NCBI GenBank assembly: GCA_934364805.1
Contig: CAKRMH010000022.1
Location: forward strand, 1-36,829
From: an uncultured Lachnospiraceae bacterium
GTDB taxonomy: Bacteria; Bacillota; Clostridia; Lachnospirales; Lachnospiraceae
Length of the DNA stretch: 36,829 nt
Reading direction: 5' to 3'
Shown here: positions 13,957 to 22,105 of the stretch, piece by piece
Numbering within the stretch: the stretch's first letter is position 1
Layout: each line of letters starts with the position of its first letter
Made by a program: the position numbers and the translations under genes
The notes under the pieces: model-generated
The model's database searches: none
Told to the model about the DNA's origin: nothing
What the model saw: the letters and a program-made list of their open reading frames with translations, nothing else

Positions 13957-14724
13957 ATGTCTATTTTAGAAGTAAACAATTTAAAGAAAATATACACGAC
14001 GCGTTTTGGCGGAAATCAGGTACAGGCGCTCCGCAACATCTGCTTTTCCGTAGAAGAAGGCGAGTATGTGGCTGTGATGGGAGAATCCGGATCCGGAAAA
14101 ACAACTCTGTTAAATATTCTTGCAGCACTGGATAAACCGACTTCGGGTGAGGTGCTTTTAAATGGAAAGAATCTGGTATCGGTAAAAGAGAAAGAGATCT
14201 CCGCATTCCGGAGGGACCATCTTGGATTTGTATTCCAGGACTTCAATCTGCTTGACAACTTTTCGTTAAAAGACAACATTTTTCTTCCACTGGTGCTTTC
14301 CGGGGTGAAACCAAAGGAAATGGAGCTTCGTTTAAAACCGATCGCACAGAAGCTTGGAATTGAGCAGTTACTGGAAAAATATCCATATGAAGTATCTGGT
14401 GGACAGAAGCAGAGAGCAGCAGTTGCAAGAGCACTGATCACAAAACCGGAGCTGATTCTTGCAGATGAGCCGACAGGGGCACTTGATTCGAAAGCAACCG
14501 ACAGCCTGTTAACACTGTTTAATCAGATCAATGAAGATGGTCAGACAATCGTCATGGTTACCCATAGTACAAAGGCTGCAAGTCATGCGAACCGCGTGCT
14601 GTTTATCAAGGACGGAGAAGTGTTCCATCAGCTTTATCGCGGCAATCTGACGAATGAACAGATGTATGCCAAAATTTCGGATACATTGACGGTATTAACG
14701 ACAGGTGGTGAAAAACATGAATAA
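13957..14724 (+). CDS. bceA: BceA-like ABC transporter ATPase
   Basis: The 255-residue ATPase has Walker A GESGSGKTT (42-50), Q-loop FVFQDFNLLDNFSLKDNI, signature VSGGQKQR near 147, Walker B LILADEPTGALDS and His-loop VTHS. The pattern, including FNLLDNFS and the extended C-terminus ending with LTTGGEKHE, fits peptide-detoxification ABC transporters of the BceAB type. It powers the large permease next door; together they free cell-wall lipid targets from antimicrobial peptides. AAAGGAG precedes ATG. It overlaps bceB by 8 nt. Its sensor genes are at 4143-5881, not adjacent. Confidence 0.92.
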   Translation: MSILEVNNLKKIYTTRFGGNQVQALRNICFSVEEGEYVAVMGESGSGKTTLLNILAALDKPTSGEVLLNGKNLVSVKEKEISAFRRDHLGFVFQDFNLLDNFSLKDNIFLPLVLSGVKPKEMELRLKPIAQKLGIEQLLEKYPYEVSGGQKQRAAVARALITKPELILADEPTGALDSKATDSLLTLFNQINEDGQTIVMVTHSTKAASHANRVLFIKDGEVFHQLYRGNLTNEQMYAKISDTLTVLTTGGEKHE

Positions 14725-16759
14725 TATCTATGCAAAACTGGCGGGTACGAACATCCGGAACAACAGGCAGCTGTATCTTCCGTATATTTTATCCGGAATC
14801 ATGACCGTAGCGATGTTCTATCTGATGATGTTTATCAATAACAATCCGGGAATCGATAAGATACCTGGTGCTAGAAATCTGAAGATGATCATGGAACTTG
14901 GTGTCGGTGTAATTGCAATTTTCTCTTATATTTTTATTTTTTATACAAACAGTTTTATCAGCAAGAGGAGAAAAAAAGAAATTGGAATCTATAATATTCT
15001 TGGCATGGAAAAACGGCATATCGGGAGAGTTCTCGCACTTGAGACTGTTTTTGTGGCTGTTATTACAATTCTTGGCGGTCTTGCGGCTGGTATTGTTTTT
15101 TCGAAGCTTGTTTTAATGCTGTTATACCGCATTCTTGGATTCGATGAAACGGTTATGTTTTACATCACCGGAAGCGGTATCCGGACAACATTGGTTGTAT
15201 TTGGAATTTTATATGTTCTCACACTGATCTACAATCTGATGCAGATTACGTTTGCAAAACCGGTCGAACTGCTCCGGGGCGGTAATGTGGGAGAAAAGGA
15301 GCCGAAAACCAAGTGGCTTATGGCAATTGCAGGAGCTGCATGTATTGCGACCGCATATTATATTGCGATCACAACAGAAAATCCGATCAAGGTACTGACT
15401 TTATTTTTTGTAGCGGTACTTCTGGTTATCGCAGGAACGTATTTCCTTTTTACCGCCGGAAGCATTGCTGTATTAAAAATGCTTCGCAATAACAAAAATT
15501 TCTATTACAACAAAAAACATTTCGCAGCAGTTTCCGGAATGCTTTACCGCATGAAACAGAATGCAGCAGGTCTTGCGAGCATCTGTGTACTTTCTACCAT
15601 GGTGCTTGTCATGGTTTCAACGACCGTCAGCATGTTTGCAGGAGTGCAGGACGAACTTGCTGCGAGATATCCGCAGGAAATTACACTATATTCGACATAT
15701 GATAATGTGTTTGAAGGAAAAGACGATGTGACGGATCTTGTAAAACAGACCATTGCAGATCAGGGAAGAACGATCGAGAATGAGTGTTCCTACCGTTATC
15801 TGCTGCTTCTGCTGAAACAAAACGATACCTCGTTTGAAGCCGCTTCCCAGGACACATGGAACAGTGATCTTGCCATGGTGAATGTCGTCACAAGAGATGA
15901 CCTCATTGCACTGGATAACCGATTTACAGAGGAGAATACTTCACTGCCACAGAGTGGAACGGTCAGCGTATATGGCAGTAAAGCATATGATGCAGATACC
16001 ATTACAATTCTTGGTAAGGAATTTCAGGTTGGAGAAAGCCGTGTTTTCACGATAGATAAGGATATGTATGCGAGCCTTGGCTTCAATGATGATTATTATG
16101 TTGTTGTGGATAGTCTGGACACATTAAAAGACATTTTTGCACTCGCAAATACAGATAACAGAATTACATCATACCGTGGTGTATCCGGTTATGATATTGA
16201 TGGAACAACGGCAGAAAAAACAGCCTGCGCAGATGCAGTAAACGAGGCCATTCAGGCCGCAAACGAGAAAGCTGGTCTGAATAAGGAGGGTACAGTGACA
16301 AATGGATTGACCAGCCGTTATATGGAAAGCCGGTCTGCCAACGAGAATGAATTCTATTCGCTTTATGGAGGACTATTTTTCCTTGGAGTATTTCTTGGAA
16401 TCATGTTCCTGATGGTTACGGTGATGATCATTTTCTACAAACAGATTTCCGAAGGCTATGATGATAAGCAGCGCTACGAAATCATGGAAAAAGTCGGAAT
16501 GAGCAATGAAGAGGTGAAAACATCGATCCAGAGTCAGATCCGTATGGTATTTTTCCTTCCGATCGTAACCGCAGCAATCCATGTTGCCGCAGCATTCCCG
16601 ATGATAAACAGACTGCTTATGCTCTTAAATCTGACCAACACCAGATTATTTGTGATCTGTCTGATCATCACGATCCTGATCTTTACAGTCATCTATTATA
16701 TTGTATTTAAACTTACTTCCAGATCTTATTATAAGATCGTGGGCAATCAGGTAAGATAA
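14717..16759 (+). CDS. bceB: BceB-like permease (FtsX-type)
   Basis: The 680-residue permease has the BceB plan: about 10 membrane helices and one large extracellular domain between helices 7 and 8 (roughly residues 315-545). The N-terminal part reads KLAGTNIRNNRQLYLPYILSG, and SKRRKKEIGIYNILGMEKRHI is the FtsX-type cytoplasmic signature. A second such segment, KQRYEIMEKVGMSNEEVKTSI, lies near 598-618. The extracellular domain senses or engages the peptide-lipid complex and signals to BceS. Start 14717 is chosen (ATG overlapping the bceA stop, AGGTGG upstream) rather than GTG at 14705. Confidence 0.9.
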   Translation: MNNIYAKLAGTNIRNNRQLYLPYILSGIMTVAMFYLMMFINNNPGIDKIPGARNLKMIMELGVGVIAIFSYIFIFYTNSFISKRRKKEIGIYNILGMEKRHIGRVLALETVFVAVITILGGLAAGIVFSKLVLMLLYRILGFDETVMFYITGSGIRTTLVVFGILYVLTLIYNLMQITFAKPVELLRGGNVGEKEPKTKWLMAIAGAACIATAYYIAITTENPIKVLTLFFVAVLLVIAGTYFLFTAGSIAVLKMLRNNKNFYYNKKHFAAVSGMLYRMKQNAAGLASICVLSTMVLVMVSTTVSMFAGVQDELAARYPQEITLYSTYDNVFEGKDDVTDLVKQTIADQGRTIENECSYRYLLLLLKQNDTSFEAASQDTWNSDLAMVNVVTRDDLIALDNRFTEENTSLPQSGTVSVYGSKAYDADTITILGKEFQVGESRVFTIDKDMYASLGFNDDYYVVVDSLDTLKDIFALANTDNRITSYRGVSGYDIDGTTAEKTACADAVNEAIQAANEKAGLNKEGTVTNGLTSRYMESRSANENEFYSLYGGLFFLGVFLGIMFLMVTVMIIFYKQISEGYDDKQRYEIMEKVGMSNEEVKTSIQSQIRMVFFLPIVTAAIHVAAAFPMINRLLMLLNLTNTRLFVICLIITILIFTVIYYIVFKLTSRSYYKIVGNQVR

Positions 16760-16779
16760 GTTGTTTCAAAAGCATAAAG

Positions 16780-16808
16780 TTGACGTGCATGCGGATTCGT
16801 GGGATAAT
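16780..16808 (+). promoter_or_regulatory. Promoter for the AlaX-like gene
   Basis: TTGACG and GATAAT are 17 nt apart, 33 nt before the start codon. It lies 20 nt after the bceB stop, with no terminator between, so read-through from bceAB is also possible. Confidence 0.6.
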
Positions 16809-16841
16809 TCATATAAGAAAGTTGCGAAAGGGAGGCACAAT

Positions 16842-18026
16842 ATGGAGGCAAAAGAGACGATTCGCTTATATGATCAGAATGCCTATGAGACAGAATTTGA
16901 GGCAGAGGTAGTTGCCTGCGAAGAAATCAACGGAAAAGACAAAAAAAGCTATGAGGTCATTTTGGATCAGACCTTATTTTTCCCGGAGGAGGGCGGTCAG
17001 AGCCCGGATATGGGAACGATAAATGATATGGAAGTGTGCGATGTACAGATCAGGGATCAGGTAATCCGTCATACGATGGACGAGCCAATTGCTGTCGGCA
17101 CAAAAGTGAAAGGAAAAGTCGACTGGCAGCATCGGTTTTATAACATGCAGCAGCATACGGGAGAGCATATCTTTTCCGGAATTGTACATAACCGTTTCGG
17201 ATATGACAACGTAGGATTCCATCTGAGTGATTCTGTTGTGACCATGGATTTTAACGGTGTGATTCCGGCAGAGGAACTGAATGATATTGAGGATGAAGTC
17301 AATCTTGCCATTGCGAAGAATCTTCCGGTTGAGGTAACCTACCCATCCAAAGAAGAGTTAAAGGATCTCGATTACCGCAGTAAGATCGAGATTGAAGGAC
17401 AGGTACGTATCGTAACAATTCCGGGATATGATGTCTGTGCCTGCTGTGCTCCGCACGTAAAACACACCGGTGAGATCGGAATGTTAAAAGTTATGAGCAT
17501 GCAAAACTATAAAGGTGGTGTGCGTATCAGCATTTTATGCGGGTTCCGTGCACTCGAAGCCTTCCGTCAGAAATCTGAGATCATCACAGAACTCATGACA
17601 CAGTTTAGTACCAATCAGGAAGCGCTTGTTGATAACGTTGTGAAATTAAAGAATAACAGCCAGAACTATAAGACACAGCTTGCAGAGGCAAAGCAGGAGC
17701 TTATGGATTATAAGATCGCTGCACTTCCGACAGATATCGATAATGCCGTATTGTTTGAACAGGATCTGGATACTCCGATCATGCGTGCTGTTGTAAATAA
17801 ACTTGTGGAAAAATACAAAAGAGTAAGTGCTCTTTTCGTTGGAGATGATGAAAGCGGATACAATTTCATTATCGGAAGCCAGAATGCAGACTGCCGTCTG
17901 ATTGCAGCTGCGCTGAAGAATAAACTTGAAGCACGTGGCGGCGGAAGCAACGTTATGGTGCAAGGCTCCGTAAAAGCTGATAAAGCTGCGATACAGAGAG
18001 TTTTAGATGATATACTTGAAGTGTAA
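16842..18026 (+). CDS. AlaX-like alanyl-tRNA editing hydrolase with DHHA1 domain
   Basis: The 394-residue protein resembles the editing half of alanyl-tRNA synthetase without the catalytic core. The editing domain shows FFPEEGGQSPD, the zinc-binding HTGEH (H105, H109) and CCAPH (C201, H205). A coiled stretch (about 255-295) leads to a DHHA1 domain ending in RGGGSNVMVQGSVKAD. Such proteins hydrolyse Ser- or Gly-tRNA(Ala) to prevent mistranslation. GGGAGG before 16842 decides the start over an upstream in-frame TTG at 16761. It has its own promoter and a strong terminator, so it is monocistronic. Confidence 0.92.
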   Translation: MEAKETIRLYDQNAYETEFEAEVVACEEINGKDKKSYEVILDQTLFFPEEGGQSPDMGTINDMEVCDVQIRDQVIRHTMDEPIAVGTKVKGKVDWQHRFYNMQQHTGEHIFSGIVHNRFGYDNVGFHLSDSVVTMDFNGVIPAEELNDIEDEVNLAIAKNLPVEVTYPSKEELKDLDYRSKIEIEGQVRIVTIPGYDVCACCAPHVKHTGEIGMLKVMSMQNYKGGVRISILCGFRALEAFRQKSEIITELMTQFSTNQEALVDNVVKLKNNSQNYKTQLAEAKQELMDYKIAALPTDIDNAVLFEQDLDTPIMRAVVNKLVEKYKRVSALFVGDDESGYNFIIGSQNADCRLIAAALKNKLEARGGGSNVMVQGSVKADKAAIQRVLDDILEV

Positions 18027-18030
18027 AGAA

Positions 18031-18059
18031 AAAGCTGTGGCCGATGCCACAGCTTTTTT
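18031..18059. terminator. Bidirectional terminator
   Basis: AAAGCTGTGGC-CGAT-GCCACAGCTTT is a perfect 11-bp stem with T-runs on both strands. It serves the AlaX-like gene and the convergent gene, whose TAA stop lies in the T-run. Confidence 0.92.
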
Positions 18060-18618
18060 ATGCCTGAAAATCAATATTGGAACCGGAACCGGTGAGTGCT
18101 GCATACAGTGAGTCGGAAGATTTGGATTCCATTTTGTGCGCATACTGTTCCGTCTTTTTTGTAAAATCCGCTTCTTTTCCGAAAACTTTACCAACATCGG
18201 AAGCACTGGATTTGCCAAGCAGGTTCTTGTTGGCGGTCATGGTCCCGTCGGTGTTCACCGTAATTCCAAGTGAGGAAAGATCATCGGAATACTTGTGTGA
18301 GAGCTGTTTCAGCTGGCGTGCATACCGATTGACATCCGAAGAGGAAGATGCACCTCCGGACTTTAATGTATTGTTATAGGTATCGATAAAAGCAAGGATA
18401 CTGTTACAGATATTCTCTCCGTTATCGTTTTTTGAATATTCAAAGGACTGAAGATTGCGCGCTGCACGACGGAGTGCAAGTCCGTCCTCGTAAGAAAGAC
18501 GGGAATTGGAAGTCTCTTTACGGGTGGAAGCCTTAAACATTTTCTGGTCGTTCTGGTAATAGCTGCGCAGATAATAATTCTGCGAAAGACTCATTCCCGT
18601 TGATGCAACTGTACTCAT
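18058..18618 (-). CDS. Orphan protein with FliD-like C-terminal motif
   Basis: The 186-residue protein is rich in Ser, Asn and Lys and has no signal peptide or membrane segment. The part LSSLGITVNTDGTMTANKNL (about residues 125-145), followed by VGKVFGK, resembles the C-terminus of the flagellar cap FliD and related flagellin-like tails. No flagellar gene lies nearby. The repeated N-terminal YY/RS stretch (QNYYLRSYYQND) and the run of four Ser near residue 95 are also notable. AGAGGT before ATG at 18618 decides the start over 18660. I do not recognise the family firmly. Confidence 0.75.
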   Translation of the reverse strand: MSTVASTGMSLSQNYYLRSYYQNDQKMFKASTRKETSNSRLSYEDGLALRRAARNLQSFEYSKNDNGENICNSILAFIDTYNNTLKSGGASSSSDVNRYARQLKQLSHKYSDDLSSLGITVNTDGTMTANKNLLGKSSASDVGKVFGKEADFTKKTEQYAHKMESKSSDSLYAALTGSGSNIDFQA

Positions 18619-18756
18619 GCGGATACCTCTTTTCTTATATTCTGTTTCATATATCGGCAAAAAACGAATTTTATTTACTTATATTTGGAAAAGAAGTAGA
18701 ATAATAAGGAATGAGAGCATGCAAAATGTATGCGGGGGCTTATTAGGAGGATCAAT

Positions 18757-19803
18757 ATGAGAAAAACCAGTTTTGGTACAACGAAGAGCGGATGCGCTGC
18801 ATCTACATATGAGATCGGCAATGGCAGAGGGGTCCGGCTGATCGCAACAGATTTTGGCGCAACCGTTGTCTCCATATTTGTGAAGGACAAAAATGGAACA
18901 GAGCGTGATGTTATTTTAGGATATGATGATCTGGCAAGCTATGAGCGCGCAGAATGTTATTTTGGCGCTACGGTCGGAAGAAATGCCAATCGTATTGCAA
19001 ATGCAAAGGTTACCATTGACGGTGTGGAATATGAACTGGAGAAGAATGACAATGAAAATAGTCTTCACAGCGGTTCGAACGGAGTCAGTGTGAAAATGTG
19101 GGATGTGGAAGAATATACCGATACAAAGATCACATTTGGATACACCAGCAAAGATATGGAACAGGGTTTCCCGGGAAACTGCCAGATGCATGTGACCTAT
19201 GAGGTGACAGAGCAGAATGAATTTAAGATTACGTATCATATTGTTTCCGATAAAAAGACGGTGATCAATATGACCAATCACAGTTATTTCAACCTTGCCG
19301 GACAGGAAAATGGCAATGTGCTGGATCAGACACTTCAGATTGCAGCTTCCCATTATACACCGATGAAGGATTCCAAATCTATTCCGACAGGAGAGATTGC
19401 TTCCGTAGAAGGCACACCATTTGACTTCCGCAAAGAAAAACCGATCGGACAGGATATAAAGGCGTCCCATGAGCAGCTGATTTTTGCAAACGGATACGAT
19501 CATAACTTTGCAATCGACAAAACAAAGGATGGCGTTGAAAAGATTGCGTCTGCATATTGCAGCGAAAGTGGAATCCGCATGGATGTATACACGGATCTTC
19601 CAGGTGTGCAGTTATACACGGCTAATTTTGTTGGTGGACAGCATGGCAAAAAAGGCGCTATATATGTACAGAATTCTGCATTCTGTTTAGAGACACAGTA
19701 CTATCCGAATGCAGTCAATGAGCCGAATTTTGCATCACCGGTATTTGATGCTGGACAGCCGTATGATTCCACAACCGTATATGCATTTTCTGTTGATGCA
19801 TAA
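18757..19803 (+). CDS. galM: Galactose mutarotase (aldose 1-epimerase)
   Basis: The 348-residue protein matches the GalM beta-sandwich. Visible marks are FGATVGRNANRIANAKVTID, the catalytic His in MTNHSYFNLAGQ, GYDHNFAID, and the catalytic Glu in LETQYYPNAVNEPNF. It interconverts alpha and beta anomers of galactose or glucose in the cytoplasm. GGAGG lies 8 nt before ATG; a start at 18730 would lie before the ribosome site. The dehydrogenase gene follows after 24 nt, so the two form an operon ended by the terminator at 20773. Confidence 0.94.
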   Translation: MRKTSFGTTKSGCAASTYEIGNGRGVRLIATDFGATVVSIFVKDKNGTERDVILGYDDLASYERAECYFGATVGRNANRIANAKVTIDGVEYELEKNDNENSLHSGSNGVSVKMWDVEEYTDTKITFGYTSKDMEQGFPGNCQMHVTYEVTEQNEFKITYHIVSDKKTVINMTNHSYFNLAGQENGNVLDQTLQIAASHYTPMKDSKSIPTGEIASVEGTPFDFRKEKPIGQDIKASHEQLIFANGYDHNFAIDKTKDGVEKIASAYCSESGIRMDVYTDLPGVQLYTANFVGGQHGKKGAIYVQNSAFCLETQYYPNAVNEPNFASPVFDAGQPYDSTTVYAFSVDA

Positions 19804-19827
19804 CAACACAGGGAGGATGATGAAGGG

Positions 19828-20760
19828 ATGAAAATTGTTTTTCTGGATGCAAAATCGATCGGGGAAGACATCGATCTGTCAATCTTTGAAGAACTTGGTG
19901 AAGTTGTAAAATATGATTATACTTCAGCAAAAGAGGCACCGGAACGTGCAAAAGATGCAGATGTTCTGATCATTAATAAGGTAGAGATCAATGAGCAGTC
20001 TGTTGGTCAGGCAAAGCATCTGAAGCTTGTCTGTGTGACTGCCACAGGTACAAACAATCTGGACAAAGCATATCTGGACAAAAGAGGAATCGCATGGAGA
20101 AATGTTGCGGGATATTCCACAGAATCTGTGGCACAGCATACGTTTGCGATGCTGTTTTATCTGTTGGAGAAACTTCCTTATTATGATGCGTATGTGAAAG
20201 ATGAGCATTATATGGGAGATACGAGTTTTACTCATTTTGCAAAGCATTTTCACCAGATTGCGGATATGACGTGGGGAATTATCGGTCTTGGCAATATCGG
20301 AAGAAAAGTAGCGGACATTGCAAAAGCCTTTGGATGCCATGTGATCTACTATTCCACATCCGGAAGAAATGCACAGCCTGGATATGAGCAGGTCTCATTT
20401 GATGAACTGCTTTCACAGTCGGATATTGTATCCGTACATGCCCCGTTAGATGAAAATACAAAGGATCTGATGAACGCCGAAGCATTTTCGAAGATGAAAC
20501 CGAATGCGATTTTCTTAAATGTCGGAAGAGGACCGATCGTATGTGAAGATGCACTTGCAGATGCATTAAATCATGGTACGATCGCAGCGGCAGGGCTGGA
20601 TGTACTGAGAGAAGAGCCAATGAGCCCGGACAATCCGCTCCGGAATATCAAAGACAGTGAGAAACTTCTGATCACGCCGCATATTGGCTGGGCAAGTGTT
20701 GAGGCCAGAACCAATCTGATGAGGATTATATACGGTCAGATCAAAGAATATTTTCAATAA
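19828..20760 (+). CDS. D-2-hydroxyacid dehydrogenase (NAD-dependent)
   Basis: The 310-residue enzyme has the 2-hydroxyacid dehydrogenase fold. The nucleotide motif is GLGNIG (153-158); catalytic residues Arg234 (NVGRGP), Glu263 (REEP) and His285 (TPHIGWAS) are present. It reduces a 2-keto acid such as hydroxypyruvate or pyruvate with NAD(P)H; the exact substrate is not readable. GGGAGG lies 11 nt before ATG; between them is a four-codon ATGATGAAGGGATGA that overlaps the start. It follows galM by 24 nt. Confidence 0.9.
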   Translation: MKIVFLDAKSIGEDIDLSIFEELGEVVKYDYTSAKEAPERAKDADVLIINKVEINEQSVGQAKHLKLVCVTATGTNNLDKAYLDKRGIAWRNVAGYSTESVAQHTFAMLFYLLEKLPYYDAYVKDEHYMGDTSFTHFAKHFHQIADMTWGIIGLGNIGRKVADIAKAFGCHVIYYSTSGRNAQPGYEQVSFDELLSQSDIVSVHAPLDENTKDLMNAEAFSKMKPNAIFLNVGRGPIVCEDALADALNHGTIAAAGLDVLREEPMSPDNPLRNIKDSEKLLITPHIGWASVEARTNLMRIIYGQIKEYFQ

Positions 20761-20772
20761 CAGCGAAAATTA

Positions 20773-20820
20773 AAAAAGGGCAGCATATCATGCGAAGAGA
20801 GCACGATATGCCGCCTTTTT
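20773..20820. terminator. Bidirectional terminator
   Basis: An A-run and GG-GCAGCATATC pair with GATATGCCGCC and a T-run over a loop of about 15 nt, with small mismatches. It serves the dehydrogenase and the convergent phospholipase-like gene, whose stop starts at the T-run end. Confidence 0.82.
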
Positions 20821-21779
20821 CAGTTGACCAGAGACAGACCGCTCAGGAAAGAACGGTTGCCGTATTCATGGCAGAATCTGCGGCGGTCTTCACGGGTAAA
20901 GCCGCGGTTTATCATTTTTTGGTAGCGGCAGATACGGCGGTCATAAAGCTGACCGGCCTGGGCATAGAGATCCGGGAAGGAAGAGTTCGAAATCTCTTTG
21001 GTCCATGGATGTGTCCATGTCTTATGGCTGAGATTCATTGGATCTGCAACAAAATGGTGATGGTCGCTTGGAATCATCGGAGAAAGGAATGCATGTCCGA
21101 TGAAGATCCGTTCTATAAAACGTGCCAGAACCTTTTTCTGTCCGTAAGGATCGCGGATCAGCCGTGTTCCGGTGCTCATCCAGAAGAAGGCTCCATACAT
21201 CATCCATTCGTGGATGCTAAGATCCGGATACGTATTGCGGTAAGCATACGTAAGCATTCTTGCGATGACGCTCTTTTGCAGTGCATTCAGATGGATCGTG
21301 GCATTCTGGTGGAAGCGCGATGGCTGTTTATGCTTTTTTAACTGAAGCAGTGTGCCGTCGAGTTCTGTTTCAAGATAGGCATGCTGCCCGAAGTAATTGA
21401 TCTCCTTCGGCGGATTGGCCGGAGTATAGCGGGTCAGTGCATAAATATAAGGATGCGCAGTGCAATCCAGTGTGTAGTGTCCAAGAAAACCGATCAGATA
21501 GGCGTCTGCAATTGCCAGCAAACGTTTGTGACCGGTAAACATTGTGCGGCTCTCCAGAAGATTGGAAAAGAAAAGTCCGGTTCTCTGGCTGTGTGCGATC
21601 GCTCCGAGGTTATCCCGGTGCAGCAGATAGGACGGCAGATAATAGAAGAAGACATCCGGTCCCTGCAGTCCAAGTCCAAACGCACCGTGATTCTTATATA
21701 AGTTCTGGCGTACTGTGCGATCGGAAATTCGTTTGTACGCATCTGCTCCAAATAGATAATGTGTAGTAAAACCTGGCAT
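20820..21779 (-). CDS. Zinc-dependent phospholipase C-family protein
   Basis: The 319-residue protein starts MPGFTTHYLFGADA, followed by GLQGPDVFFYYLP and GFLGHYTLDCTAHPY. The spaced His and Asp residues are the metal ligands of the bacterial zinc-dependent phospholipase C fold (alpha-toxin-like). Unlike secreted enzymes, it has no signal peptide, so it is probably cytoplasmic and its substrate is unclear. The start at 21779 follows TTGGAGG; the ORF extension to 21800 precedes this site. It is read toward the dehydrogenase gene and shares its terminator. Confidence 0.85.
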   Translation of the reverse strand: MPGFTTHYLFGADAYKRISDRTVRQNLYKNHGAFGLGLQGPDVFFYYLPSYLLHRDNLGAIAHSQRTGLFFSNLLESRTMFTGHKRLLAIADAYLIGFLGHYTLDCTAHPYIYALTRYTPANPPKEINYFGQHAYLETELDGTLLQLKKHKQPSRFHQNATIHLNALQKSVIARMLTYAYRNTYPDLSIHEWMMYGAFFWMSTGTRLIRDPYGQKKVLARFIERIFIGHAFLSPMIPSDHHHFVADPMNLSHKTWTHPWTKEISNSSFPDLYAQAGQLYDRRICRYQKMINRGFTREDRRRFCHEYGNRSFLSGLSLVN

Positions 21780-21898
21780 GTTATAGCCTCCAATAGACAT
21801 ATTACTTGTTTTTTTTCCTATATCCTATTATAGTGGCTGTTCCGAAAATTTCCAGTCATTCCGATGAGAATTTCTATACTGTAACTGAGAAAAGTTTG

Positions 21899-21926
21899 TT
21901 GACATCAATGAGTATAGTGATATAAT
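21899..21926 (+). promoter_or_regulatory. Strong promoter for the radical SAM gene
   Basis: TTGACA and TATAAT are 16 nt apart. The transcript would start near 21933, leaving a leader of about 170 nt. Confidence 0.8.
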
Positions 21927-21931
21927 GTGAC

Positions 21932-22105
21932 GTAGTAATAAAAACTACATAGCACCTCTTACGCAGGAGGTTTTCGTAGACAAATTCGGGAAAATGTATA
22001 TTTGAGTCATACATGAAATTGGGTTTGGATATGTAAAAACAGGAAGGTTTACAATATACTTCTACGTAGAGTCGAAAATGTTATGAAAACGGAGGATTAA
22101 GTCAT
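21932..22105 (+). promoter_or_regulatory. Long leader of the radical SAM gene
   Basis: The leader holds GTAGT/ACTAC (21932-21948), ACCTC/GAGGT with a following TTTT (21954-21974), ATGTAT/ATACAT near 21994-22014, and the palindrome TCTACGTAGA (22061-22070). The second stem carries an AGGAGG that has no start codon behind it. Peptides in the leader are tiny (MYI, MKLGLDM). No known riboswitch class was recognised. Confidence 0.35.

Noticed and set aside
20790..21341. 183-codon plus-strand ORF over the phospholipase-like gene
   Set aside because: Antisense shadow of a gene with clear family motifs; it begins in the terminator.
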